Shown here piece after piece: positions 49,165 through 60,240 of a stretch of DNA of 64,000 nt; positions within the stretch are counted from its first letter, which is position 1; each line of letters starts with the position of its first letter. Origin of the DNA: Chrysomallon squamiferum (lineage: Eukaryota; Mollusca; Gastropoda; Neomphalida; Peltospiridae); NCBI GenBank assembly GCA_012295275.1, contig CM022668.1, positions 15,940,391-16,004,390 on the forward strand, written 5' to 3'. The notes under the pieces are model-generated. The model searched no databases, was not told where the DNA came from, and worked only from the letters and a program-made list of their open reading frames with translations. The position numbers and the translations under genes are program-made.

Positions 49165-49408
49165 GTAATGCAAAAATACCTCAAACCCAAGCTGAATAGT
49201 TTCATTGTTTTCGTTTGATGAGAAATAAGTTCGTGAGTTTTAAAAGAATACGAAATGACATTATCAATAAAAACCTTAAAATATTTGTGCAAGCTTAAAG
49301 TTTGTTATTTTAATAGTTATTCTACTTTACTAACAACATTTGGTCTCTAGATGTACGATACAATCACTTTAAAACATATACTATCACTGTGAATTTAATA
49401 TTATTACT

Positions 49409-49440
<32 letters not shown>

Positions 49441-50100
49441 TATTTTTTTTTTATTTATTCCCTGTTTGCTTGGCAAGGGAGCCAAATGTAACTATCCTAA
49501 TAGTGGGGATCAAATATAGGTGTCGACCTCAGACATATGTCCATCTGAGACAAGAGTGCAATTATGAAAGTGATATAACACGATCAAACTTCCAGTTACA
49601 CTTCGTCTACAAGTTATCGTGTATCTGCCAACACCTACGAGCAGTTTGTTTACACTTTGTTTAATTAAAGGATTTCTACTTTATATTACAGTAATTACAC
49701 TTTTACAAAACTCTAAAGGGGGACATAAACATTTTTTAGATGTTGAGGTGGAGCATGGAGCAAAAAAGGTTGAGAACCAGTGCCCTAGAGCCAAGCTAAC
49801 TCGGGTAGCAACCTGCCTGAGACAGATATACTTGCAGCTATGGGCAATCCCCATGACAGCTGGTTTGAAACTGTATGAGATATTCAGTGTTAATGTTGCC
49901 AGTTGACTGATATGAATCACTGTTTCACAATAGATTCTGAAAAAAAAAAAAAAAAAACATTGTTCAAAATATCAGTGATATCAAAGATATCTTGATATTA
50001 TTTTAATTTTATTTTATATTTTTTGCTCTTTCTGATGATATATAATTTTATAGGAAAATGATGTTTTAAAACCTTTATTACCTAATTTTAAAAGCTTTTT
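48300..50100. other. Intergenic sequence
   Basis: AT-rich, with an ATA array at 49091-49163 and AT/ATT runs at 49411-49450. No coding frame is supported. A hAT-type end lies at 49768-49782. Confidence 0.5.
49761..49790 (-). mobile_element. Isolated hAT-type terminal repeat with adjacent CCCTAGAG
   Basis: The minus strand reads CACTGGTTCTCAACCTTTTT, which resembles the terminal repeat of hAT elements. It is followed outward by CCCTAGAG (49783-49790), the same 8-mer that borders the hAT element at 38037-38044. No transposase or partner end was found nearby, so it is probably a non-autonomous or truncated copy. Confidence 0.55.
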
Positions 50101-50104
50101 CAAT

Positions 50105-50245
50105 AGGTGTGTAACACGAGTATGATATTAATGCTAAGTGCATCGCGTGCTGTCGGTGGAGTTCGTGAACAGTGACGGCCTAGGAAAACCCGTCGGAAAT
50201 TCCCGAAGTCTTGTCAAGATGACCCTATTGGCACTGCGCTAAAAT
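50105..50245. promoter_or_regulatory. CpG-containing patch with a third NF-kB-like site
   Basis: GGAAATTCCC at 50195-50204 (GGGAATTTCC on the minus strand) matches GGGRNWYYCC. The surrounding CCGTCGGAAATTCCC resembles CCGTCGGGGATTCCCC upstream of the TNF gene. No gene begins here that I can recognise. Confidence 0.4.
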
Positions 50246-50621
50246 ACATTGTTTACAATACTGTTGCGTATTGTTCAAAGCCAGTAAACAAATCAGTTGT
50301 TTTAGGAGGTCAGAAGGGCCCCACAGCAACCATGCAACATGCCCCCCCCCCCTCGAGAACAAGCATTTTCTACTACGTTCAGTCCGACATACATTTACAT
50401 ACATCACTATACTTATCACATCACACTAATTAACTGAAGATGTTTGTTACATTATGTTATATGTGACATTGGAAATAAAGCATTTATGAGAGTTTACTTG
50501 TAGATTTACTAGACATCAAATCCTTAATCGGACATATAACGATTTTTCTGTGTCGTTATTTTTTAGTTTAGTTTATCACCGAGAAAATATATAGAAAAAT
50601 GTAAAAGAAGACATTATTATT

Positions 50622-50661
<40 letters not shown>

Positions 50662-51883
50662 CATGTATTCTTAATTAAATTTTTTAAATATAAATAATGA
50701 CATAAAAAGAAAAATTGGTAATATATATTCCAACTCTGCAATTGTTACTATAAATATCAGCTATTGTTACTATTATTATTTTAATTATAATACAAAAGCA
50801 TACACTGATAAATCAATAATAAAATCGTACTTTGATTTAGGTCGTTTCGCACTAAAGTATCATTTACAGCAATAATCAGTAACATGAGAAGTGTTTATTT
50901 ACGAAAGTTTAAATCTTTATTTGAAAGTTACAACATTCATTTTTTTTTTTTTTTAATTAACCGTGTCTCCAAGACAACAGATGAATGAATTGTCGGAGGT
51001 TTGAAGTAAATATAAGTTTGATTTACATTATTGGTTGCGAGGCTGGGGAGAGGTTTAATAGTAAACGCCTTCTTTTATATTTATTTATTTATTTATTTAT
51101 TATATATATATATATTATTTCTTGCGTGTATCTAACAATTTTCTTCCTGTTTTTTTGTTGTTGTTGTTGTTTTTTTCTGGGGGGTATTGGTTGTTTTTCT
51201 TAATTTATAAGTAATGAGTAATATGACAAATGTTTATTTTCGAAACATGACTCAGTTTGTACGAGTACAAAGAAACTAAAATAATAATTTTATCTCATTA
51301 CCCACATACACGAACACGCACGTGATTTCAGCTGTTTGACCTTGTCATAAGGATAATTAATGTTTAATTCTTTATCTGATCAATTAATTTTCAAAAAGAA
51401 ACATTGTGAACATGCAGTGTAAACCGCCATTTAGTCAAACATTAAGATCTTATCAGTTGTTCGAGGTACGTGATGTGTCACATTTTTGGTGAGTGACACA
51501 AGACAGAAATAGGCTACAAGGAAACAGAAACTAGATAACACTGAGGAGATTCATACATTTCTGTTTATAATTCATATACATTACAGGCAATCGAACAGTA
51601 ATTTGATTTAATAACTAAATAACTGTATCGAATGTTAATAATAATTTTATCTCATTACCCACATACACAAACACGCACTTGATTTCAGCTGTTTGACAGG
51701 ACAGTTATAGGTTATGTATTCGTTATATTGACATCAAACTAAGTAAAAGAAAGAAAGAAAAATGAAAGAAAGAAAGAAAGAAAGAAAAAAAAACTTAAGA
51801 AATAAACAAAAACAGTAAAAAAAAAAAAAAAAAAATAAAAAAATAAAAAATAAAAAATGAAGAACGATACCTGGAAACATCTA

Positions 51884-51908
51884 GGAAATCCCCATCTAGG
51901 GAATCCCC
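51884..51908. promoter_or_regulatory. Pair of NF-kB-like sites in the duplicated cGLR flank
   Basis: GGAAATCCCC (51884-51893) and GGGAATCCCC (51899-51908) both fit the kB consensus and lie 15 bases apart. The single-site version is at 37089-37098. Confidence 0.45.
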
Positions 51909-52034
51909 TTCTTTTATTACGTCAGAAGAAAGAGATGATTCAAATGTCGTCAACGCGCAGCTGCGGAAGGTGACAGGATATTTATGTCGCGTTTTTCAGC
52001 TTCTTGAAAGGACTCCTTCATTGATACCCCTGGA

Positions 52035-52055
52035 GCGAAACCGACTGTAGTAGTA

Positions 52056-52095
<40 letters not shown>

Positions 52096-52112
52096 TGATG
52101 ATGATGATGATG
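52035..52112. repeat. ATA then ATG trinucleotide array
   Basis: A run of AGT, ATA and GAT trinucleotides. Confidence 0.9.
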
Positions 52113-52499
52113 ATAACAATTCATACATATACTATTCATCTAAATAATTATGACTTCTTCATTTATTATGATTTTTCAAATTTCAACAAGCCTAGGTTAT
52201 TTTTGCTGTTGGAGATCTGCGTATCATAGTCATGTTTGTTTTGTTTTTTTATAATTCCATTGTAAACTGTTAGGTTACATTGTAAATTTGTCATTTAAAA
52301 AACTTTTAGTAAGAATAAATTGTTAGTGAAAGCATCTTTAAAAAGATTGTAACGTATGTGTGTAATAAAAGGATGTCTTTGAGTACGTGTAACAGAAAGC
52401 ACACACAAGATTGTGCCATGACTTGTGTGCATGGACCTTAAGTATAGAAATATTATTAGACAGGAAAATGTGTATTATTGCATAATCCTCGAGGTCCAT

Positions 52500-55252
52500 T
52501 TATTGATGAGGTGATCTAGCTTGCTTGTGTCACTGACCTAGAGAGCTATACCAGCAGGGGCAGTAACTCCTGTATGAGAACTGGTCAAAGACTAATAATG
52601 ATAACTGCCAAAGACAGGGGAGATGGGACAGACCACTTGCAGGAAAGAGGCTAAGTTCACTGCAGTTAGTGTAAGTAAGAATGAGAAACGAAAAGGTTTA
52701 ATGTTTCAGCTAATAAAGTATAATCACAGCACAACAACAACAACAACAAAAGAACCCCGATATTTTAACAGAACTACATTAATTACATTCAGAGAAAAAT
52801 CAAAACACAAGATGTGTAAATTTTTATTTCAAAAAGTTTTACACTTTACAACATCCACTGGGGTATTACTTAAAATAAAGAAAGAAAAAAGAAAACATTA
52901 TTGCACCAGCTGTATATGCTTTTCCAAATGCATCCCCTGCAATTAAAATATCTGTGGCAAAAACATACTGTGGTGTTGATTTTGATTTTTTGAGAAAATT
53001 ATCATTTCCACATTCATTTAAATGTCTGGGTTTTTGTTTTGAATTTAAATATAACAAAATATTTATCATATACTGTTTAGAAACCTTTATCAATATCCAG
53101 ACACTGTTTATTCAAACCACAGGGGTTTGCAAATATATCAGATATGACAGTTTTAATCATGGTTTTTTTTTTGTGTGTGTGTGTGTGTACATATATCTAC
53201 ATACACACACACATATATATAAGCTGTCTGGTAAATTAATTAATTGTTGATATATTAAAACATTACAATACGTTTTATTATCATTATAGAGTAAATAAAA
53301 AATAAACACAGAAGATTCCAAACAATATGATCATATTCCATTGATCTGTAAAACAAACACAACATTCATCAGATTTCATTTTGTACTTTACAATTAAATG
53401 TAGAAATGTTAATGTATGTTACTTACAAAAGAATGTAAATGCATTAATAAAAAGAAACTATAAATTGTATATAAACTTTTTCTTTCTATAAAAATATTCT
53501 TATCATACATCTTATGGGACCAGGTGTGTTAATCTGTTGATATTAATAATGACAACAAAATGCTTGTTAATAGTTTACTTCAAAAATAATCAGTATACTG
53601 AGTGAACAAAGAAGAAATAACAATAAGGCTATCTATATCAGTAATTCAAAAAATCACTCAGAAAAGATAATTGCTGCCATTGGCCAAAATATAACCAACT
53701 TTACACTGATTGGTCATTTCAATCATGTGACCACTGTGCAACTGGCTGATGGGCAAAGGTATACAAGATGGCTTCCTAAACATTTATTGTAGGCTAACTT
53801 CAAATTGTGATGGCTAATTTACTGAATTTCAGAAAAATTCTTCTTGTAATTTGAAATTTATTTTGTTATGGAGATCTACTGTATTTAATTTATACCAGAA
53901 AAATCTTAACTGGAAAATCTATTTTGTTCCTATGAATGTTGTAAAACAAATAAAAAAATTAGCACTAGTAATTTGGTTTTTAGACAAATGTCTTAAGAAA
54001 CTGAAACAAAATTCAAATAATAACACAAATTTAAAATGGCAAACAAATTTTGCTCAAGAACCTCGTACATAAAATATCAAGAAACATAACTAGAGTACAA
54101 ATTATTCAATTTTAAACTGTCAACAATGTACAATATTTAGAAATGGCAACAGATATTTTTAGTGGATTTGTTGGTGTTTTTTTTTTTTTGGTTCTGTAAA
54201 ACATTAAAAACAAAAGGCATTGAACTGAATAAAATGGACACAAAACAAGAATTTCGAATCTGAGATAAGTTTGAAAATTATAGCAACTACAACCATAGCA
54301 AGAATATAGCCACAGACAACATCATTTAAATGAACAAAAGATTTAATGTGATAATATAGCTTAATACATGTGCAGTTGGCTCCATTTGTTGTATCAACAG
54401 TGAATTAAAATATTCAAAATGGTCATTGTAAATCAAAACTGAAACAAAACACACAAATGTAAAAATAATAAATTGGTCCTCAGTTTTGAGCAGAAAGTCA
54501 CTATTTTTCCTGTCTGCATATTAATTTATTTTATTAACCTTTGTCCTAGCCTGTTTTTCAAAATGTTAAAACCATGGTAAATATACATCGCTTATGTATT
54601 TTTATTTACTATTATTTCAAACAAAAATGACCAACGCTTAAATTTAAATTTTATATTAAAAAAAAAAAAATTGCTGTTTCTAAATGCTATATATGACTGA
54701 ATATCATTCAGAAAACAAAATTTACAAATATATATTTATTTATTTATTTATTTATTTATTCATATATTGTTTATTTCTTGTCATATTTCAAAAACAAAAT
54801 TATTTTAGTCTCTCCTTATGCAGTGTATAGGTGAAACATTTTTTTCAAAAAGTTAACTTAAATAAAATCTAAACCAAAACACATTTTGACAAAAATATAT
54901 TTGAAAATTATTATTAGCACTATTAAATAAACACTATATTAATACAGTGTGTGTTTATATTTGAAAGTATTTTAAAAAACCAGACTGGGTGTCACAGACA
55001 GCCATTTTGTACCAATTAAGTCACCTTTAAACTTGAAATATTATGATTCTTATTATTACAAGGGAAATAACTATTGATATATTCTAAAAAAGAAAAAAAA
55101 GGCAATACTGTATTTGTTACTTCGGAAAATAAATTTTATCCTTAGATTGTCCATTTACATATAAAAATAAGTTTACAACTTGCATTTTTTCATGTTTTTT
55201 TTTACACTGTTCTTTATTTCTGTTGTCTTATTGTTTCTTTTCTTAACAACTC

Positions 55253-55299
<47 letters not shown>

Positions 55300-56852
55300 A
55301 GATAGATAGATAGATATCTTAAAAGATAAACATTATGCTGAAATTATGCGGTTATTTTAACTTTTATTCCAATTTTTTATACTGTTATTATAACTTATTT
55401 TATTTATTTATTTTTAAATACTATTATTATGGACTTAATTTATTTATGTATTTTTGAATACTATTATTATAGACTTATTTTATTTATATATTTTTGAATA
55501 CTATTATTATAGACTTATTTTATTTACGTATTTTTGAATGGACTTATTTTATTTACGTATTTTTGAATATTATTATTATGGACTTATTTTATTTATGAAT
55601 TTTTGAATTTTAACATGGACTTATTTTATTTAATTATTTTTGAATATTATTATTATGGACTTATTTTATTTGAATATTATTTTTAAATTTTATTTAAATT
55701 TTTTAAACAGTAACAAGAGGGCGAATAAAAATTACTTCTGGAAGCTATTCTGAAAATACACTGCTAGGTTGAAAATTTATTTTTACAAATTCTTTGACTG
55801 TTTCATTAACCAGTGGAGTAAACAGATTACAGAGTCGTTGTTTTCTCATACAAATAATACTTTTGAGACATTCCATCACCTGTTTCAAACTACTTTTAAT
55901 GTTTTAAATCCAGTTTCAGAAATACAGTATAAGACTAGAATACATATATGTTACAGAATGTTTGTCCATGCGTAAATTTCTGTACATGAATGTAAATATA
56001 TAGATGTGCATGCATGCAAGATACAGGTAAGTATAGATAGATAGACATACAATATATATATTTTATATACATATGCATGATATGTATGTGTGTATGTTTG
56101 CATATAAATACAAGGACAGTCTGTGAATGTGAAGTGGCTTTGCTTGTGTGTGTGCAAATGTGTTCTTGTGATGTGTTTGTTCATGTATGCATGGGTAATT
56201 GTCAGTATGTGTGAATCTGCCCACCACCAAAACATTAAATGCAACAAGTTGTCACAACTTTTTAAAATACATCTATCCCATCATCCTTTCCACAGAAACT
56301 AAAACAAACGAAATAAAAAGATAATAAAATCGGAACTAGTTACAAAATCGAAACATGATTTAAAAATATCCGAATAAAGTTATCTGAAAAATTAGGTCTG
56401 AAAACAAACTACTCTTTAACATGAAACTTAACACTGAAAAAAGACAGAATCAGACTGAAAACAAAATACGAAATTTAAAACCAAATAACTTAGAAGTCTG
56501 AACTTGGAAAATCGTTTTCACATTTAATAACTAAACTTAACGGTGAAAACTATGAAAATATCCCTGAAACATTTCACGTAGAATAAAACACAATCATTAA
56601 CTGAAAATGTCACAAATCAGAAAATTATTAACAGTTGATAAAAAAACTTAAAGAAAACAACAAAAAAAAAAGTTAACATGCCTAACTTTTAGTCACATGC
56701 ATTTCGACTTGCTTTTTTCATGTTACAACCGACAGAAAATTGACAAAATAATAGAAGTAAGTACGTTTCATTCAAATCCTTCGTTTTTCGACGTTAACAG
56801 ACTGCAGTGGTGCTGACATCCGACAGTGATTCAACGACTTGTGCAGCTTCCT
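52500..56852. other. DAP 3' side, AT-rich, no other gene recognised
   Basis: No supported coding frame. It includes AT/GATA runs (55257-55316) and a minisatellite (55385-55680). The part nearest 56853 is presumably the DAP 3' UTR; its end was not determined. Confidence 0.45.
55385..55680 (+). repeat. Minisatellite, about 38-bp unit, about seven copies
   Basis: The unit contains GACTTATTTTATTTA and TATTTTTGAATACTATTATT. Copies vary in length through small deletions. Confidence 0.85.
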
Positions 56853-56972
56853 TCACTTGCGAGGCTGGTTGATGTACATGTTCTGCTGAATGACCGGGGG
56901 CCTCTTTTCGTGCGAAGGCAGCGGCTTATCATGGTAACTCTTAACAGCAGCAGGGGGGAAGTCTTTGTCACC
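56853..56972 (-). CDS. DAP: DAP exon 4
   Basis: It encodes GDKDFPPAAVKSYHDKPLPS onward to MYINQPRK and TGA. It is the most conserved exon. Acceptor ATTTTTAG, phase 0. Confidence 0.95.
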   Translation of the reverse strand, partial: GDKDFPPAAVKSYHDKPLPSHEKRPPVIQQNMYINQPRK

Positions 56973-59900
56973 CTAAAAATTATTTTTAAAATTAAAAAAA
57001 AAAATTAATATCTTCATGCTTATGTGTATGTGTGTGTATGTGTGTGTATGTATGAATGGTGTATCTGTGTGACAGAGACAGAGACTAGCTAGCTAGATAA
57101 ATAAACATGGAGCTGTTCAGAGATACAGGTAGGCTGGTAGGTAGAGAGAAAGGTAGATGTGCAGACAGGTAGGTGTTACAGTACTATGACAGATAACAGA
57201 CAGATTGACAAAGAAATGTAATACAAAATGTTATTTTATTATCGGTTATTTACAGATTAAAATCAGTTACCTTGGTTACCACGCCAGAGATGAGTATTTG
57301 CTGATGATGCTTGTCTGTTTTGGGTGGACTTTAAATGAAACAGAAAAATTATACAATTTTAGCCTACGTAAACAGTCTGTGTCAGTGTATTCATATATAC
57401 ATAAACATGTATACAGTCTTTACACTATTTTGTTCATATCAATTAAATATAAAATTTTCTAACTTATTATACACACAGGGACAGTAAAACACATCAAGGC
57501 CAAAATGCATATTAAAGCTAATTTAATAATAAAAGTATATAAAAATAATTTGTCTCTAACTTTTTCAACACACATCCCCCACATATGAATAAGAAAAAAT
57601 AAATAAGAAAACTGAACAACATTCCAAAGTCTTAATAAACAAAATATACTAAAAACAGAAACCAGTGCCTTCTGTTAGAGCAAGGTCCTCCACTGACGAT
57701 ATGAAATTATCTGTCATTAGAATAAAATATTTAAAAAAAAACTATTTTATGATATTTTACATAAATAAGATTCCTGAGTCTTAATAAACAAAATATACTA
57801 AAAATAAAACTTGGAGATCTCTATGAGACAATACCTTCCACTGACTAAACAAAACAGTAAAAAGCAAGACTTATTATAAGACACTGTCATTCATAAATAA
57901 TGTTTCTGAGAATTAATAAATCAAATACACTAAAAATTAAAACCAGTGGTCTATCACTGCAAGATCTTCCTCTGTCTAATTTAAATTAGCTGTCAGAATA
58001 ATAAGGGTAAAAAAAAAATGATTTTATTATAAACATATTTATATTTAAAGATGTTTTTCTTGTATACACGATTCTCTCTGATTCAAGTTTTTATACCTTT
58101 CGCCCAGCTCGTCTTCTGCTGCTTGTTCAGGGGTCACAGCCTCTGCAGTTTTCTCCCCTGGTGGGACATTCACATGTGCAGTCTTTGTAGCTACCCTCAT
58201 ACCTGCCACTTTCACTGTCAAACAAAAACACTGTCATTTTAAAACAAATCCATTTTTAACTTCAATCAAACAAAAACACTGTCATTTTAACTTTCACTGC
58301 CAAACAAAAACACTGTCATTTTAAAACAAATCCATTTTTAACTTTCACTGCCAAACAAAAACACTGTCATTTTAAAAAAAATCCATTTTTAACTTTCACT
58401 GTCAAACAAAAATCATTTTAAAACAAATCCACAATTAACTTTCACTGTCAAACAAAAACACTGTCATTTTAAAACAAATCCATTTTTAACTTTCACTATC
58501 AAACAAAAATCATTTTAAAACAAATCCATTTTTAACTTTCACTGTCAAACAAAAACACTGTCATTTTAAAACAAATCCATTTTTAACTTTCACTATCAAA
58601 CAAAAATCATTTTAAAACAAATCCATTTTTAACTTTCACTGTCAAACAAAAACACTGTCATTTTAAAACAAATCCATTTTTAACTTTCACTATCAAACAA
58701 AAACACTGTCATTTTAAAACAAATCCATTTTTAACTTTCACTATCAAACAAAACCACTGTCATTTTAAAACAAATCCATTTTTAACTTTCACTGTCAAAC
58801 AAAAACACTGTCATTTTAAAACAAATCCATTTTTAACTTTCACTATCAAACAAAACCACTGTCATTTTAAAACAAATCCATTTTTAACTTTCACTGTCAA
58901 ACAAAAACACTGTTGTTTTAAAACAAATCCATTTTTAACTTTCACTTTCATTGTCAAACAAAAATATGTCATTATAAAATGCATCCTTCTTACAATTTCA
59001 CTATAACACAAAGATGTTATTTTTAAACAACTGATTTTTATGCTTTAAATATCAAACAAAATGCCTTCGTTAAAAAATGTACCCCGTTTATACAATTACA
59101 CAATCAAACAAAAACACTGTAATTATAAAATGTATCCTTCTACTCTTACTTCTACTGTACAACAAAAAATACCATAATAATTTAATATATTTCTAATGGT
59201 TAGTCCTATCCAAATAAAGTAACCACAATTAGTATTTTTGTGCTTTTTAGCTTTACCATATGAAAACAAAGCCAAAATAAAGTAGCAGAGAAAAATAAAA
59301 TTCTGACAAGATGTTAAAAATTTTGGACATTTACTCCTGTCAAGTAATGGTTAAATTTATATTTTATGTTCTATATCAAAAATATATACCTCAATTTATT
59401 GTGAATGTAATAATTTTTTTTATTAACAGTTCGTTGGAGTTGTTTATTTCGTTTCTTTTTAAATGTTTATAATTAATGCAAGCTTGCCAAAATATTTATG
59501 GTTTGTTAATGCTGTTTGTTCCTTGTCAAAGACTGTGAAACTATCAATGTTAATTTTTTTTTTTTTATTCATGTTTTTAATTTTAAACATTCAACATAAT
59601 CAGTTTAATTCAGTCAAGAAAAATAAACATGATAATTAAAATTATATTAATAATAATAGTAATAACATTTACTTCTTCTAAAATAAATAATGTTTCTAAT
59701 CTAGCACGCATTGGCCAATAGCTTTGGTACAACAAAACTAATAAATAATTAAAAATAATAAAGATTAATTGGTCTGAATTTATATACGTGTAAACTGATC
59801 GATATGGCTATTTATAATTGAAAAAAAAAAAAAAAAAAACAGAATAAATGTGTGACTGGCGTACAGTCTATAAAGTTCAAGCTGCACAATATTGACGAAA

Positions 59901-60015
59901 ATAAAGAAGACAAAATTCATATTAATAAGCTAATAATGCATGACATTCAAGTACCTGCAGGCGCATGGCCTCCTTTTAGTTCAGCATCATCGTTAGTATT
60001 TGCTACGGAAGACAT
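56853..60015 (-). CDS. DAP: Death-associated protein 1 (DAP), four exons
   Basis: Joining 60015-59955, 58214-58097, 57328-57271 and 56972-56853 gives 118 residues; human DAP has 102. DAP is a small, largely disordered cytosolic phosphoprotein, known in mammals as a TORC1 substrate that restrains autophagy and first found in interferon-gamma-induced cell death. Seen: start MSSVANTNDDAELKGG, then the family-defining GHAPAVKVAGMRV (human GHPPAVKAGGMR), a variable acidic middle, ILISGVVTKGDKDFPPAA (human FISGVIARGDKDFPPAA) and the C-terminal NQPRK. Each intron has clean GT-AG ends and phases 1, 2 and 0. The match at both ends makes orthology secure. The middle is longer than in human. Confidence 0.95.
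57271..57328 (-). CDS. DAP: DAP exon 3
   Basis: A 58-nt exon between TTCATTTAAAG and GTAACT encodes SPPKTDKHHQQILISGVVTK. It supplies the SGV(V/I) segment before GDKDFPP. Phase 2 in, phase 0 out. Confidence 0.92.
57600..58015. repeat. Three diverged tandem copies of a ~145-bp unit in DAP intron 2
   Basis: Each copy has TTAATAAACAAAATATACTA followed by an AAACCAGTG-type segment and a CTTCCACTGAC-type segment. Copies begin near 57632, 57780 and 57910. Confidence 0.7.
58097..58214 (-). CDS. DAP: DAP exon 2
   Basis: A 118-nt exon between TTGTTTGACAG and GTATAA encodes VKVAGMRVATKTAHVNVPPG and an acidic tail ending EDELGE. Phase 1 in, phase 2 out. Its acceptor sequence is repeated many times in the adjacent intron. 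Confidence 0.93.
58205..58960 (-). repeat. Minisatellite of ~51 bp units that contain the DAP exon 2 acceptor
   Basis: About 13-15 units have TTTCACTGTCAAACAAAAAC then ACTGTCATTTTAAAAC and AAATCCATTTTTAAC, some shortened by about 9 bases. On the minus strand most units reproduce GTTTGACAGTGAAAG or the variant GTTTGATAGTGAAAG, the junction at 58214/58215. Confidence 0.92.
59955..60015 (-). CDS. DAP: DAP exon 1
   Basis: An ATG and 20 codons, MSSVANTNDDAELKGGHAPA, precede the donor GTACTT. The start matches the MSS of vertebrate DAP. Sequence upstream to about 60236 is CpG-containing and is the likely 5' UTR and promoter. Confidence 0.93.
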
Positions 60016-60240
60016 GGCTGTTGCGAATTTGCGAAAAGTGTAGTTATTTGTTGTAAACAAAAACACCTGCTAAGCTTTGCCACCTCGATGGGTAATACGT
60101 TGCAGTTTGTGTGGCATGCGCCAGACGAATACATTAATCGGATATCTTCGTCAAATTCCGGCCATTTCTTTTTCTCTTGAACTAGCATTTCCGAATTGAA
60201 CAATTTCCTACCCGACAAACTTCGAAAACCAATCAAATTA
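60016..60240 (-). promoter_or_regulatory. DAP: Likely DAP 5' UTR and promoter
   Basis: A less AT-rich, CpG-containing patch directly 5' of the DAP start codon on the minus strand. No TATA box is obvious. Confidence 0.45.

Larger units (their letters stand above)
50838..52495 (+). repeat. Rearranged second copy of the cGLR 5' and 3' flanks
   Basis: 50868-51085 matches 34958-35190, 51238-51345 matches 34584-34690, 51397-51625 matches 36181-36420, and 51866-52020 matches 37046-37210. Next, 52250-52495 matches 29360-29710, the 3' side of the gene. The order of the first blocks differs from the original and the first exon (36855-37060) is missing. All matches are in the same orientation and clearly diverged. 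Confidence 0.8.

Noticed and set aside
48964-49292. Open frames encoding poly-Asn, poly-Ile or poly-Leu
   Set aside because: Translations of an ATA trinucleotide array in different frames.
52623-54072. Open frames 52623-52946, 52954-53250 and 53851-54072
   Set aside because: Low-complexity, AT-driven frames with no recognisable motifs or splice context.
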